From: Bacteroidetes bacterium HGW-Bacteroidetes-8
GTDB lineage: Bacteria; Bacteroidota; Bacteroidia; Bacteroidales; UBA932
NCBI GenBank assembly: GCA_002840895.1
Contig: PHCZ01000002.1
Coordinates: 93,782 to 157,781 of the forward strand
Length of the DNA: 64,000 nucleotides
Reading direction: 5' to 3'
Shown: positions 36,173-45,623 of the stretch, piece after piece
Layout: each line of letters begins with the position of its first letter
How positions within the stretch are numbered: the first letter of the stretch is position 1
Notes under the pieces: model-generated
The model's database searches: none
Seen by the model: the letters and a program-made list of their open reading frames with translations, nothing else
What the model was told of the DNA's origin: nothing
Position numbers and translations under genes: made by a program

Positions 36173-37120
36173 TCACTTTTTTAAATTTGCACAGGTAACA
36201 CTCTCTTTTATCTTTGACAATCCGGCCCTAAAAAGTGGTGATTTTGAAAAGTGGGTTCTAAACTCCTCCTCTTCCATTGACAACCACTCAGCGGCACTTA
36301 CCTCAACGGAGCTTCTCCCCTGTTGGATAGCAAACGGGAGAAACTCCTGCCAGTTTGTTGGCTCCCCCTTAGAGGACCACGGGCAGATATCCATACATAT
36401 CTCGCATCCGAAAATATTATCCTCCCTTATAAGAGGAGAAGAGGAGAGCCTCTCCCCAAGAGGAGACTCTATCGTATTGTAGGAGATACATCTTCTGGCA
36501 TCCATCTCAAAAGGAGCTATTAATGCTCCGTTCGGGCAGGCCTCTATACATCTTGTACACTTTCCGCAGCCGTTTGATACTTTTTCTATGGAGTACTTAA
36601 GTTGGATATCTGTAATGATTATCCCTATTAAGGTACTCAACCCTTGAGTTTTACTAATCAAAAAGGTGTTTTTACCAATAAACCCCAGACCGGCTTTTAC
36701 TGCTAAAGCTCTTTCAAATATGGGTGCAGAGTCGGTGAAGACTCTGTAATTCATTTGAGGATAAAGCTCTTTTATCTTCTCGGCCAGAGTTCGGAGCCGA
36801 CTCTTTACAAAAAAGTGATAGTCCAGACCATATGCATAGGATGAGATCTTTGGGAAGTGTTTTTGCTGTCTGAGTGGGGGCTTATATGGGATCAACAGAA
36901 CCATAATACTTTTTGCGCCATCCATCAATAGGGAGGGCTCTTCCCTGATATTCATATTTGCAGCAAGATATCTCATAGAGCCGTGATACGATTTTGAGAC
37001 AAAACACTCCAACCTGGCACGCTCTGATGGCATTTTCTCTACAGCCACAGCACCATATCCTACGAAACCAAGCCGGTTTGCAAAATCGTTGATATATATA
37101 TGTAACTCATCGGGACTCAT
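36173..37120 (-). CDS. queG: epoxyqueuosine reductase
   Basis: 315 residues. It has an N-terminal cobalamin-binding-type domain (DSAPIFERALAVKAGLGFIG) and two 4Fe-4S motifs, CGKCTRCIEACPNGAL and CEICMDICPWS, as in QueG. It reduces epoxyqueuosine to queuosine in tRNA, the last step of the pathway in which Tgt (encoded about 3 kb away) inserts the precursor. It is the short form without the C-terminal HEAT-like repeats of enteric QueG. A promoter element sits four bases before its ATG. Confidence 0.93.
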   Translation of the reverse strand: MSPDELHIYINDFANRLGFVGYGAVAVEKMPSERARLECFVSKSYHGSMRYLAANMNIREEPSLLMDGAKSIMVLLIPYKPPLRQQKHFPKISSYAYGLDYHFFVKSRLRTLAEKIKELYPQMNYRVFTDSAPIFERALAVKAGLGFIGKNTFLISKTQGLSTLIGIIITDIQLKYSIEKVSNGCGKCTRCIEACPNGALIAPFEMDARRCISYNTIESPLGERLSSSPLIREDNIFGCEICMDICPWSSKGEPTNWQEFLPFAIQQGRSSVEVSAAEWLSMEEEEFRTHFSKSPLFRAGLSKIKESVTCANLKK

Positions 37121-37124
37121 TTCA

Positions 37125-37132
37125 CAAATTTA
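37125..37132 (-). promoter_or_regulatory. Bacteroidota -7 promoter element for queG
   Basis: TAAATTTG on the minus strand matches TAnnTTTG and ends four bases before the queG ATG, predicting a nearly leaderless message. Confidence 0.4.
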
Positions 37133-37166
37133 ATTAAAGAAAAAGAGAAAATATCTATAAATTTCT

Positions 37167-37174
37167 TACTTTTG
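37167..37174 (+). promoter_or_regulatory. Bacteroidota -7 promoter element for the threonine-dehydrogenase-like gene
   Basis: TACTTTTG matches TAnnTTTG 42 bp before the ATG, with a predicted leader of about 36 bases. No clear -33 box is seen. Confidence 0.45.
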
Positions 37175-37216
37175 CTGCGCTTTTTGCTTACGGAATTTAT
37201 TTAAAATTATTATAGA

Positions 37217-38167
37217 ATGAACATTTTAGTAGTTGGGGCCGGAGGACAAATCGGGACTGAACTTATTCCTCATCTTCAGTCACTCTATGGCGAAGATAAT
37301 GTAATAGCAGCAGATCTCAAAAAGGATAACGTTTTACGGCTTGGAGAGAGCTGCAGAGCGATAACACTTGATGCACTCGATATGGAGTCTTACAGAGAGG
37401 TTGTATCCAAATATGGTATCGGCAGAATTTACAATCTGGTTGCACTGCTCTCTGCTACGGGTGAAAATAATCCTCAACTGGCCTGGCAGATAAATATGGG
37501 GGCACTGCTAAACTCTCTCGAACTTGCAAGAGAGTTCAGCTGCTCGGTATTCACTCCAAGTTCGATCGGGGCTTTCGGACACTCCACCCCACATATCAAT
37601 ACACCTCAAGATACAGTAATGAGGCCTAACACCATATACGGTGTATGTAAAGTAGCAGGTGAGTTGTTGAGTGACTACTATTACACCCGTTTTGGAGTGG
37701 ATGCTCGCAGTGTAAGGTTTCCGGGAATAATCTCCAACGGAGCTCTTCCCGGCGGTGGTACAACAGATTATGCCGTTGAGGTCTTTTACGAGATTCTCAA
37801 AACCGGGCACTACACCTGTCCAATCCCGGAGAATACATTTATGGATATGCTCTATATGCCCGATGCTCTCAATGCCTGTACACAACTTATGGATTGTGAC
37901 CCAACCAACCTTGTTCACCGTAACAGCTTTAATGTAACGGCAATGAGTTTTTCTCCAAAAGAGCTTTTTGCGGCTATTAAGTCCAGGGTACCAGCTGCAA
38001 CATTCAAATATGAGGTAGACCCGGTTAAGGATAAGATATCTGCCTCCTGGCCGGACTCAATGGATGACTCTTGTGCCAGAAAAGAGTGGGGCTGGGACCC
38101 AATCTGGAATCTGGAGCTGATGGTTGATGATATGCTAAAAGCAATCTCGCTTAAGCTAAAGAGATAG
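37217..38167 (+). CDS. NAD-dependent epimerase/dehydratase-family protein, L-threonine 3-dehydrogenase-like
   Basis: 316 residues of the extended short-chain dehydrogenase type. VVGAGGQIGTELIPHL is the NAD-binding glycine motif. The active-site set includes TPSSIGAFG and YGVCKVAGELL (YxxxK). The match to SDR-type threonine dehydrogenases is good over the whole length, including the block RSVRFPGIISNGALPGGGTT and the C-terminal REWGWDP-like KEWGWDP. It would oxidise threonine to 2-amino-3-ketobutyrate. The partner lyase (kbl) is not next to it here. A UDP-sugar epimerase role is less likely. Confidence 0.86.
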   Translation: MNILVVGAGGQIGTELIPHLQSLYGEDNVIAADLKKDNVLRLGESCRAITLDALDMESYREVVSKYGIGRIYNLVALLSATGENNPQLAWQINMGALLNSLELAREFSCSVFTPSSIGAFGHSTPHINTPQDTVMRPNTIYGVCKVAGELLSDYYYTRFGVDARSVRFPGIISNGALPGGGTTDYAVEVFYEILKTGHYTCPIPENTFMDMLYMPDALNACTQLMDCDPTNLVHRNSFNVTAMSFSPKELFAAIKSRVPAATFKYEVDPVKDKISASWPDSMDDSCARKEWGWDPIWNLELMVDDMLKAISLKLKR

Positions 38168-38188
38168 GATTTACTGAATTTAATCTGT

Positions 38189-38227
38189 TTGCACCGGAAT
38201 AGTCTTAAAAGAGCTATTTTGGTGCAA
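38189..38227. terminator. long hairpin between convergent genes
   Basis: An almost perfect stem of about 14 bp (TTGCACC and GAATAG pairing with CTATTT and GGTGCAA, with G-T wobble) spans the gap after the plus-strand dehydrogenase and the last codons of the minus-strand lptF gene. No clear T run follows on either strand, so it may be a bidirectional stop or a stabilising 3' end. Confidence 0.4.
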
Positions 38228-39302
38228 TTCTGTATAAAAAGAGAGCTATGAGTGCATATAGCATATTTGGAACCCATATTGCAACAAATACAGGTAGTGC
38301 TCCTACGTGGACAAACATCTGACTGAACCTCAAAAAGAGGATATAGGAAAAGCTTAACATCAGACCAATTCCCATATTTATACCTATCCCCCCCTTTCTT
38401 TTTCTGGCAGATAGTGAAACACCTATCAGTGTAAGAATAAAGGCAGAGAATGGTAGTGCAAACCTGGTGTGCTTTTCAATCTGAGAATAGATAACCCTTT
38501 TGTCTCCTCTCATCTTTTGTGTGCGGATAAGATCGTTAAGTTCTGTGTAGTTATAGGACTCAACAATATTATCTCTTCGGTTGAGATCATTTACGGTAAG
38601 ATTGATAACCGTATCCAGAGTCTCTCCCTGTGTTATCTTTTGAACTGCAGAGCTATTGTCTCTAATGTAGTATTTGTATAGTTTCCACCCTTGAAACGTT
38701 GTATCCCAGATGGCTGTTTCGGCTGTAAGCTTTGATACAATCTTGTGTCCTTCTATTGTCTCCAGTGTGAATTTTGAGGCAATGTTGCTCCAGCTGTTAA
38801 AAGTCTCCATATAAACATAGTTTCCCGGAGAGAGCTGCAGGTGAATATCTCTGTTTGTGTTTACAAATTTGTCCTTAATGTATCTGTCGGTGAAATCCAG
38901 ACGAACTCTGTTTGCCGGAGGGATTACAAAGAGGTTGAGAACCAGACTGAATATGGCAATACCCAGGGCAGATATAAAATATGGATAGAGCATCCGCTTA
39001 AAACTTATTCCACCTGCCAGTATCGCAACAATCTCGCTGTGAGATGCCAGTTTTGAGGTAAAAAAGATAACAGCTATGAATATGAATAGGGGACTGAACA
39101 TATTCATAAAGTAGGGGATAAAATTGCCGTAATACTGAACCACTATTGCCTGTAGAGAGGCCCCCTTCTCGACAAAATTATCTATCTTCTCGCTTACGTC
39201 AAAAATAATAACTATCCCGATAAATATCAGAATAGCAAAGAAGTAGGTTCCAATAAACTTCTTTATTATATATCTGTCAATTATATTGAACCTGGAGCTC
39301 AT
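38214..39302 (-). CDS. LptF/LptG-family lipopolysaccharide export permease
   Basis: 362 residues, with six membrane helices split three and three around a periplasmic domain. The first helix block IIKKFIGTYFFAILIFIGI and the central SHSEIVAILAGGISFKRMLY are family features. ARKRKGGIGINMGIGLML leads into the last helices. It likely pairs with the other LptF/G protein in this window (encoded near 32 kb) and LptB to export lipopolysaccharide. It lies two bases after tgt, a pairing common in Bacteroidota. Confidence 0.9.
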   Translation of the reverse strand: MSSRFNIIDRYIIKKFIGTYFFAILIFIGIVIIFDVSEKIDNFVEKGASLQAIVVQYYGNFIPYFMNMFSPLFIFIAVIFFTSKLASHSEIVAILAGGISFKRMLYPYFISALGIAIFSLVLNLFVIPPANRVRLDFTDRYIKDKFVNTNRDIHLQLSPGNYVYMETFNSWSNIASKFTLETIEGHKIVSKLTAETAIWDTTFQGWKLYKYYIRDNSSAVQKITQGETLDTVINLTVNDLNRRDNIVESYNYTELNDLIRTQKMRGDKRVIYSQIEKHTRFALPFSAFILTLIGVSLSARKRKGGIGINMGIGLMLSFSYILFLRFSQMFVHVGALPVFVAIWVPNMLYALIALFLYRIAPK

Positions 39303-39304
39303 CT

Positions 39305-40435
39305 CTAAAGTTTAGTTTCCAAATGTTTAACATAAGAGTTTTTCCACTCCCGGAAAGTGCCTCTTCTTATCTGTTCCCGTGCATCTTTTACAAGCTTCAG
39401 ATAAAAAGCAAGGTTGTGCTCGCTGGCAATCTGTGCTCCTAATATCTCTCCCGAGACAAACAAGTGTCGCAGATATGCCTTCGAATATGCTGAGTCTACA
39501 AATGAGGTGCCATTTTTATCTATAGGGGAGTAGTCATCTGCCCACTTCTTGTTTCTTATGTTAATCATCCCCTGAGACGTGAAGAGCATACCGTTTCTCG
39601 CATTTCTTGTAGGCATCACACAATCGAACATATCAACTCCTCTATCTATCGCCTCCAGGATATTTGCCGGAGTTCCTACTCCCATAAGATATCTTGGCTT
39701 GTCTGCCGGCAGTAGTGGCTGGAGCACCTCCAGAATCTGATACATAACCTCTGCCGGCTCTCCTACGGATAGTCCTCCAATTGCATACCCATCCCTGTCG
39801 AGCGATACAGCGTGCTCTGCTGCCTCTGCTCTCAGGTCCGGGAATACGCATCCCTGGATAATGGGAAAGAAGGTCTGAGAGTGGCCGTAAAGTGGCTCAG
39901 TGTTGTCGAAACGGGTAACTCCCCTCTCCAGCCACTGCTGGGTCAACTTAAGGGATTTTTTCGCATAAGCGTGGTCTGAATTCCCGGGTGGGCACTCATC
40001 CAGAGCCATTATAATATCGGCACCTATAACCCTCTGAATGTCCACAACACCTTCAGGAGAAAAAAAGTGTTTTGACCCGTCAATGTGAGAGCGGAAGGTA
40101 CACCCTTCTGCGGTTAGTTTGCGATTCTCTGCAAGTGAGAATACCTGATATCCTCCACTATCGGTGAGAATAGGTCTCTCCCACGAAATGAACTTATGGA
40201 GTCCTCCGGCTCCGGCTATTATATCCAGCCCGGGTCGAAGATAGAGATGGTAGGTATTGCCTAGAATTATCTGAGCTTTAATATCATCTTTTAGATCTCT
40301 GTGATAAACTGCCTTTACGGAACCCACCGTACCAACGGGCATAAAAATGGGAGTCTCAACAACTCCGTGATCTGTATAAAATAGTCCGCATCGTGCAGAG
40401 GAGTGTGGGTCTTGCGCTATCTTTTCAAATCTCAT
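39305..40435 (-). CDS. tgt: queuine/preQ1 tRNA-guanine transglycosylase
   Basis: 376 residues, normal length. TDSGGYQVFSLAENRK has the catalytic Asp, and FDCVMPTRNARNGMLFT has the second Asp and the start of the zinc region. The expected zinc ligands (CxCxxC) are absent: the region after TRNARNG reads INIRNKKWADDYSPIDKNG and then SKAYLRHLF, as in a zinc-free variant. It exchanges guanine-34 of certain tRNAs for preQ1. Its product is finished by QueG, encoded upstream in the window. Confidence 0.93.
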   Translation of the reverse strand: MRFEKIAQDPHSSARCGLFYTDHGVVETPIFMPVGTVGSVKAVYHRDLKDDIKAQIILGNTYHLYLRPGLDIIAGAGGLHKFISWERPILTDSGGYQVFSLAENRKLTAEGCTFRSHIDGSKHFFSPEGVVDIQRVIGADIIMALDECPPGNSDHAYAKKSLKLTQQWLERGVTRFDNTEPLYGHSQTFFPIIQGCVFPDLRAEAAEHAVSLDRDGYAIGGLSVGEPAEVMYQILEVLQPLLPADKPRYLMGVGTPANILEAIDRGVDMFDCVMPTRNARNGMLFTSQGMINIRNKKWADDYSPIDKNGTSFVDSAYSKAYLRHLFVSGEILGAQIASEHNLAFYLKLVKDAREQIRRGTFREWKNSYVKHLETKL

Positions 40436-40455
40436 ATTCTTTTATAAACAACCCT

Positions 40456-40463
40456 CAAAGATA
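40456..40463 (-). promoter_or_regulatory. Bacteroidota -7 promoter element for tgt
   Basis: On the minus strand TATCTTTG, an exact consensus match, lies 20 bp upstream of the tgt ATG. A divergent element for the transporter is 13 bp away. Confidence 0.55.
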
Positions 40464-40476
40464 ATAATATAATAGC

Positions 40477-40484
40477 TATATTTG
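40477..40484 (+). promoter_or_regulatory. Bacteroidota -7 promoter element for the nucleoside transporter
   Basis: TATATTTG matches the consensus exactly, 31 bp before the GTG start chosen for the transporter and divergent from the tgt element. Confidence 0.5.
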
Positions 40485-40515
40485 CTCCTCATTGCAAATT
40501 CAAAAATTTAAACAG

Positions 40516-41997
40516 GTGAAAAGATTCATTTTAGTTTTAACAATTTCTCTCTTTGCGATATCGTTGCTAAAGGCACAGGAGAGCAATAATCCCCAAACAT
40601 CAACAGTGGCTGCCCAACAGGAGGTTGCCCAACAGGATGTACCCGAAGTACCTGCAGTTGCAGTAAATCCATACAAAGATATTCTTGCAAAAAAGGAGCT
40701 GACCTTCAACATCTGGTCAATTTTAAGAGGGGTGTTCGGTATGGCCTCTCTTATCTTCATTGCGTGGCTTTTTAGCCTGGACAGGAAAAAGGTAAACTGG
40801 AAAACTGTAGGGTTCGCGCTCTCAATGCAGTTTGTTATTGCAATTTCGGTTATCGCTTTCCCTGCCGTTCAATCAATTTTTGAATTTCTGGGGGGGATTT
40901 TTGTTGCGGTTCTTGACTGGACTAAGGCAGGCTCAACATTCCTCTTCGGGTCATTAATGAATATTAACAGCTTCGGATTTATTTTCGTACTCCAGATACT
41001 CCCAACCATAATATTCTTCTCAGCATTGACTAGCCTATTTTTCTATCTGGGTATTCTTCAGAGAGTTGTTTGGGCTATGGCCTGGATGCTTTCAAAGACA
41101 CTTAAACTCACCGGAGCTGAGTCTCTATCAACTGCCGGTAATATATTTCTGGGTCAGACAGAGGCTCCGCTAATGGTAAAGGAGTATATCCCAAAAATGA
41201 CCAAGAGTGAGATTATGCTCATTATGACAGCCGGTATGGCCACTATGGCCGGAGGGGTACTGGCGGCATATATAGGAATGCTTGGGGCCGGAGACAAATT
41301 AATGGAGCTGGAGTTTGCAAAACATCTTCTCTCGGCATCAATAATGGCCGCCCCTGGGGCGATTGCCATTGCAAAAATACTTAAACCTCAGACCGAGGAG
41401 ATTGACAACACCGTAGAGGTACCAAAGGAGAAGATAGGAAAAAATGTGCTGGATGCTATCTCCAATGGTACAACAGAGGGTCTTAAACTAGCCGCCAATG
41501 TTGGCGCAATGTTGCTGGTATTTTATGCCCTTATTGCAGGGTTTAATACCATTTTTCTGAAAGTAGGTGAGCTTGTCTCTTTAAATCCGGTAATTGCAGA
41601 TTTTACCAACGGAAGATACGAGGGGCTATCCCTTCAATTCCTTCTTGCATATCTTTTCGCACCCATTATATGGCTAACAGGGGTATCCGGCTCAGATCTG
41701 GACCTGGTTGGCAGACTTCTGGGGGAGAAGCTCATTATGACCGAGTTTATCGGTTACCAAAGCCTGGCAGAGATGATTCGTACAGGAGTATTCGTCTCTA
41801 CAAAATCCATAATAATGGCTACCTATATTTTATGCGGATTTGCCAATTTTGCCTCTATTGGAATACTAATTGGCGGAGTGGGCGGTATGGCAAATAACCA
41901 GAAACCTGTTTTATCTGCATTCGGTTTCCGGTCTCTGCTCGGTGCAACCCTAGTAGCGCTGATGTCTGCTGCGATGGTTGGTATGCTTATAGCTTAA
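40516..41997 (+). CDS. concentrative nucleoside transporter (NupC/CNT family)
   Basis: 493 residues from a GTG at 40516 (first residues read KRFILVLTISLFAISLL). A TTG 24 bases upstream gives a longer form, but it lies right at the predicted transcript start. After a polar Gln/Val-rich linker come about ten membrane segments. CNT motifs include LSKTLKLTGAESLSTAGNIF and GQTEAPLMVKEYIPKMTKSE. The later block NGTTEGLKLAANVGAMLLVF is also typical. It imports nucleosides with sodium or protons. The N-terminal extension with a possible signal-like helix is frequent in Bacteroidota members. Confidence 0.9.
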   Translation: MKRFILVLTISLFAISLLKAQESNNPQTSTVAAQQEVAQQDVPEVPAVAVNPYKDILAKKELTFNIWSILRGVFGMASLIFIAWLFSLDRKKVNWKTVGFALSMQFVIAISVIAFPAVQSIFEFLGGIFVAVLDWTKAGSTFLFGSLMNINSFGFIFVLQILPTIIFFSALTSLFFYLGILQRVVWAMAWMLSKTLKLTGAESLSTAGNIFLGQTEAPLMVKEYIPKMTKSEIMLIMTAGMATMAGGVLAAYIGMLGAGDKLMELEFAKHLLSASIMAAPGAIAIAKILKPQTEEIDNTVEVPKEKIGKNVLDAISNGTTEGLKLAANVGAMLLVFYALIAGFNTIFLKVGELVSLNPVIADFTNGRYEGLSLQFLLAYLFAPIIWLTGVSGSDLDLVGRLLGEKLIMTEFIGYQSLAEMIRTGVFVSTKSIIMATYILCGFANFASIGILIGGVGGMANNQKPVLSAFGFRSLLGATLVALMSAAMVGMLIA

Positions 41998-42005
41998 CTG
42001 TAATT

Positions 42006-43097
42006 CTACCTTCTTACACACTTAGGTAGTTTTCCCATCTCAAAAGTTGATGGGTCATTACCACCTGTGCACTCAACAGGATCGCAGCAGGTGATACATA
42101 CCCGCTTAATTGCTCTAAAACCTGTTAGTTTAATATCTTTTGAGTAGAAGTGATCTTTAACCTGCTCCTGTCTCATCAGGTCTGTACTGAGGTACTTTTT
42201 GTTGTCGTCAGAGAATATGGTAACAACATTTGCAGAAGAGGATAACATATTTTGGGCAATTAACGCTCCAATAAAGTTTGCTCCTGAAGATATCCCCACT
42301 GCAAGCCCCAACTCTGCAGATAATTTTTGAGCCATAATTATTGCATCTCCGTCATCTACCTGTATAATCTCATTTAGCTCGCTGAGTTTAACAATTTCAG
42401 GAATAAACTCATCTGATATCCCCTGAATCCTGTGGCTGCCCACCTTGTGCCCTGTTGTAAGAGTGGGAGAGTTTGCAGGTTCAAGAGCGTGAAGTCGTAT
42501 CTTTGGATTCATACTTTTAAGATACCTTCCTGTACCCATAATTGTTCCACCGGTGCCAACGCCTGCTACAAAGGCATCCGGCATTATATTACGGAATCTT
42601 AGCTGGCTCCATATCTCCGGACCTGTAGTCTCAAAATGGGCTTTTGAGTTGTACTCATTTGAGAACTGTCTGGGTAGAAATGAGTTTTCTGTTTTAGCAG
42701 CAAGCTCTTCGGACATTCTGATGCTACCTAGAAATCCACCCTCCTCTTTCGTTACAAGATTAATCTTTGCCCCAAGGCTCTGAATTAGACTATATCTCTC
42801 TGTACTCAGCCAGTTTGGCATATAAATAACAACTGAATGGCCCATTGCTCTGCCCATTGCACAAAATGAGATTCCTGTGTTACCGCTTGTAGCCTCTATG
42901 ATTGTATCTCCAGGTTTAATAGCTCCTGTTTCGTATGATTTTTTCAATATTGCATAAGCCATCCTATCTTTTATGCTGCCTGTCATATTTAGATTTTCTG
43001 ACTTGGCATAGACAACTCTCTCCTCTCCTTTATACAAGAACTTAATTTCAAGAAGTGGAGTATTTCCCACTAAACTTTTTAGGTTTTCAATTTTCAT
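42006..43097 (-). CDS. cysteine synthase-family PLP enzyme with cysteine-rich C-terminal tail
   Basis: 363 residues from the ATG at 43097. [16 protein letters not shown] carries the PLP lysine (SxKDR), and [10 protein letters not shown] and [13 protein letters not shown] bind substrate and phosphate, as in CysK/CysM. It should make cysteine from O-acetylserine and sulfide, or a related beta-replacement. The last 35 residues are unusual: a cluster C-x2-C-C-x4-C followed by a further Cys near the end (KLPKCVRR) suggests a metal or iron-sulfur site or redox switch. An upstream in-frame start would add 21 residues overlapping the promoter region. Confidence 0.9.
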   Translation of the reverse strand: MKIENLKSLVGNTPLLEIKFLYKGEERVVYAKSENLNMTGSIKDRMAYAILKKSYETGAIKPGDTIIEATSGNTGISFCAMGRAMGHSVVIYMPNWLSTERYSLIQSLGAKINLVTKEEGGFLGSIRMSEELAAKTENSFLPRQFSNEYNSKAHFETTGPEIWSQLRFRNIMPDAFVAGVGTGGTIMGTGRYLKSMNPKIRLHALEPANSPTLTTGHKVGSHRIQGISDEFIPEIVKLSELNEIIQVDDGDAIIMAQKLSAELGLAVGISSGANFIGALIAQNMLSSSANVVTIFSDDNKKYLSTDLMRQEQVKDHFYSKDIKLTGFRAIKRVCITCCDPVECTGGNDPSTFEMGKLPKCVRR

Positions 43098-43157
43098 ATT
43101 TGCAGTATTATCTGTTATTTCCTCTATAAGTACAATTTTTATTGGGCTCCCCCTAAA

Positions 43158-43165
43158 CAAAAATA
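43158..43165 (-). promoter_or_regulatory. Bacteroidota -7 promoter element for the cysteine synthase-like gene
   Basis: On the minus strand TATTTTTG lies about 60 bp upstream of the ATG at 43097, with a predicted leader of about 54 bases. The remaining gap to the ribosomal cluster (43166-43295) holds an eight-G run and no recognisable gene. Confidence 0.45.
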
Positions 43166-43295
43166 GAATAAATATGCAGATAATCTTGCTATAGCTGTTG
43201 AAAAGTTACAGGCGGCTGAGTGTGCCATATTGTTTAGAGGGGGGGGTAATTAACAGCCCGCGGAGAGATTGGCTTTCCTGTTGTTAGATTTTATG

Positions 43296-43328
43296 CAAAA
43301 AAAAGGTGACCAAAATTTGGCCACCCTT
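43296..43328 (-). terminator. intrinsic terminator at the end of the ribosomal protein cluster
   Basis: On the minus strand a 7-bp stem (GGTGGCC / GGTCACC, one G-T pair) with an AAATTTT loop is followed by eight T residues. It lies 20 bp after the rplQ stop and should end the spc-alpha transcript. Confidence 0.85.
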
Positions 43329-43347
43329 TTTCTCATTTAGTATGAAA

Positions 43348-43980
43348 CTACGCTTTTGTCTCTGTCTGCTCATCGGTTGCTTCAGCTGCCGGTGATTCAA
43401 CGTCAGCAGACTCAACTGCAGGTATCTCTGCAATTTCTGATTTTGCAACAGGCTCTTCAACCTGTTTTGCAACCTCTTCGCTCTTTGCTGCTTTTGGAGC
43501 TTTTTTTGTCTCCTTCTTAGCGGCTGTCGGCGCTGCTGCCTCTGCTGCATCTTTCTTGGTGCGACCGCGACGTGTAGTGCTCTTTTTAACCTCAGGCTTG
43601 GCGGTTGATGCCAAAGCTGCTTCGTTAAAGTCTACAAGCTCTATTATTGCCATTTCTGCTGCATCTCCTTTACGGAATCCGATTTTGAGAACTCTGGTAT
43701 ATCCACCCGGACGATCTGCAATCTTTGGCGCTACTACGCGGAAAAGCTCTGTTACTGCCTCTTTTTGCTTAAGATATGCAAAAACAGTACGGCGAGAGTG
43801 AGTAGTGTCATCTTTTGATTTTGTAATCAATGGCTCTACATATACTCTCAGTGCTTTAGCTTTAGCCAGAGTTGTCTCGATTCTTTTGTGTTCTATAAGA
43901 GACGACGCCATATTTGCCAACATCGCTTTACGGTGTCCGCTCTTACGGCCTAAGTGATTAAAGTTTTTATTATGCCTCAT
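43348..43980 (-). CDS. rplQ: 50S ribosomal protein L17 with long C-terminal extension
   Basis: 210 residues. Residues 1-120 are classical L17 ([20 protein letters not shown] and [20 protein letters not shown]). The remaining about 90 residues are a low-complexity tail rich in Ala, Lys and Glu, first basic ([10 protein letters not shown]) then acidic. Bacteroidota L17 proteins often carry such tails. It is the last gene of the alpha operon and overlaps the end of rpoA by 11 bases. Confidence 0.96.
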   Translation of the reverse strand: MRHNKNFNHLGRKSGHRKAMLANMASSLIEHKRIETTLAKAKALRVYVEPLITKSKDDTTHSRRTVFAYLKQKEAVTELFRVVAPKIADRPGGYTRVLKIGFRKGDAAEMAIIELVDFNEAALASTAKPEVKKSTTRRGRTKKDAAEAAAPTAAKKETKKAPKAAKSEEVAKQVEEPVAKSEIAEIPAVESADVESPAAEATDEQTETKA

Positions 43981-44980
43981 TTTTCAATACTTTCTTTTCA
44001 ATATTATACTTTGTTACATCCATACCAAAGTTGAGTCTGTAACGCTCAACGAGGTTGTCGATCTCCGAAAGAGATTTCTTCCCAAAATTTCTGAACTTCA
44101 TAAGTTCTGTCCTTTGTAAAGAGACCAGGTCGGCCAGAGTATCGATATCTGCCGCTTTAAGGCAGTTCAATGCTCTTACGGATAGCTCCATATCGGCCAG
44201 TTTGGTCATAAGAAGATGGCGCATACGGAGTGACTCCTCATCCAGTTCATTACTTACAACCTCAATAGGTGTCTCCAAAGTTATCTTCTCATCTGAGAAG
44301 AGCATAAAGTGATGGATCAGAATTTTGGCTGCCTCTTTAAGCGCATCTTTAGGGTGAATCGAGCCATCTGTTGTTATCTCTAAATTTAACTTCTCGTAGT
44401 CTGTCTTCTGCTCAACACGCCAGTTTTCTACAGAGAATTTTACATTCTTGATAGGTGTAAAGATGGAGTCAATTGGAATTAGTCCAAATGGCGCATCTTC
44501 AACACGATTTTCCTCTGCAGGTACATAACCTCTCCCCTTTCCAATTCTGAATTCAACAGAGAGTGTAACCGACGGCTCCATAGAACATATATGAAGATCC
44601 GGGTTGAGAACCTTGAAAGAAGATAGCTGTTTTGAGATGTCTTCTGCAGTAAACTGCTGTTTTCCGCTAACCGTGATGGTTACTACCTCTGCATCCTCTC
44701 CCTCTACCATTCGCTTAAAACGAACTTGCTTAAGATTCAGAATGATATCAACAACTGTTTCGATAACTCCGGGTATAGTTGCAAATTCGTGATCTACTCC
44801 CTGAAATCTTACAGCGGTGATAGCATGACCCTCAAGAGACGACAGCAGAATACGGCGCAAAGCGTTTCCTACTGTTATACCGTATCCCGGCTCCAGTGGA
44901 CGAAACTCAAAGCGACCGAAAGTTTCGGTAGCGTCAAGCATTATTACCTTATCGGGTTTTTGAAATGCTAAAATTGCCAT
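43970..44980 (-). CDS. rpoA: RNA polymerase alpha subunit
   Basis: 336 residues from the ATG at 44980. The N-terminal dimerisation domain includes [20 protein letters not shown]. The C-terminal domain (about 255-325) has [20 protein letters not shown] and the later [13 protein letters not shown], which contacts DNA and activators. A longer frame adds ten residues overlapping the rpsD end and is not supported. It assembles the polymerase core. Confidence 0.97.
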   Translation of the reverse strand: MAILAFQKPDKVIMLDATETFGRFEFRPLEPGYGITVGNALRRILLSSLEGHAITAVRFQGVDHEFATIPGVIETVVDIILNLKQVRFKRMVEGEDAEVVTITVSGKQQFTAEDISKQLSSFKVLNPDLHICSMEPSVTLSVEFRIGKGRGYVPAEENRVEDAPFGLIPIDSIFTPIKNVKFSVENWRVEQKTDYEKLNLEITTDGSIHPKDALKEAAKILIHHFMLFSDEKITLETPIEVVSNELDEESLRMRHLLMTKLADMELSVRALNCLKAADIDTLADLVSLQRTELMKFRNFGKKSLSEIDNLVERYRLNFGMDVTKYNIEKKVLKNEA

Positions 44981-44987
44981 TTTTTTA

Positions 44988-45593
44988 TTATTTAGAGTAT
45001 AACTCAACAATTAACTGCTCGTTTATAGTCTCCGGAACTTCGCTCCTTAGAGGCATATTTAAATATTTGCCTGAGAGTGATGTGCCATCCCACTCAATCC
45101 AAGAGTGTCTGGCAGCACCACGAGAGATGTTGTTTTGAATAACCTCCAGACTTTTTGATCTTTCGCGTACCGATACTACGTCACCAGGTTTTACAATGGT
45201 TGAGGGAATACTGCACATCTCACCGTTTAAAACGATATGGCGGTGAATAACCAGCTGTCTTGCGGCAGCGCGGCTAGGTGCAATACCCATACGAAATACC
45301 AGATTGTCAATCCTTGATTCGAGCAGTAAAATAAGGTTTTCACCTTTACGACCCTTCATTCTGGATGCTTTATCGTATAGATTTCTGAATTGTCTCTCAA
45401 GAAGTCCGTAGGTATACTTAACCTTCTGCTTCTCTTTAAGCTGGATCCCGTACTCCGAAGTTTTCTTACGTTTCTTCGCGAGTCCATGTTGTCCCGGAGG
45501 GTAGTTCTTCTTCTCGTAACTTTTATCCGGACCAAATATTGGTTCTCCAAATTTGCGGGCGATTTTTGTGGTAGGCCCTGTATATCTTGCCAT
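44988..45593 (-). CDS. rpsD: 30S ribosomal protein S4
   Basis: 201 residues. [20 protein letters not shown] begins the protein, in the zinc-free form without the N-terminal cysteine cluster. The S4 RNA-binding domain is [20 protein letters not shown]. It nucleates 30S assembly and, in other bacteria, represses the alpha operon. It follows rpsK by 30 bp. Confidence 0.97.
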   Translation of the reverse strand: MARYTGPTTKIARKFGEPIFGPDKSYEKKNYPPGQHGLAKKRKKTSEYGIQLKEKQKVKYTYGLLERQFRNLYDKASRMKGRKGENLILLLESRIDNLVFRMGIAPSRAAARQLVIHRHIVLNGEMCSIPSTIVKPGDVVSVRERSKSLEVIQNNISRGAARHSWIEWDGTSLSGKYLNMPLRSEVPETINEQLIVELYSK

Positions 45594-45623
45594 GTTAAAA
45601 CGTTTATTATGATTTTAAAAAGG

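Noticed and set aside
43239..43246. A run of eight G residues, considered as a phase-variable tract
   Set aside because: It lies in an intergenic stretch and is not within a promoter spacer or coding region that I can identify.
43284..43550. A Gln/Arg-rich 88-codon minus-strand frame inside rplQ
   Set aside because: It is the alternative frame of the repetitive Ala/Lys/Glu L17 tail.
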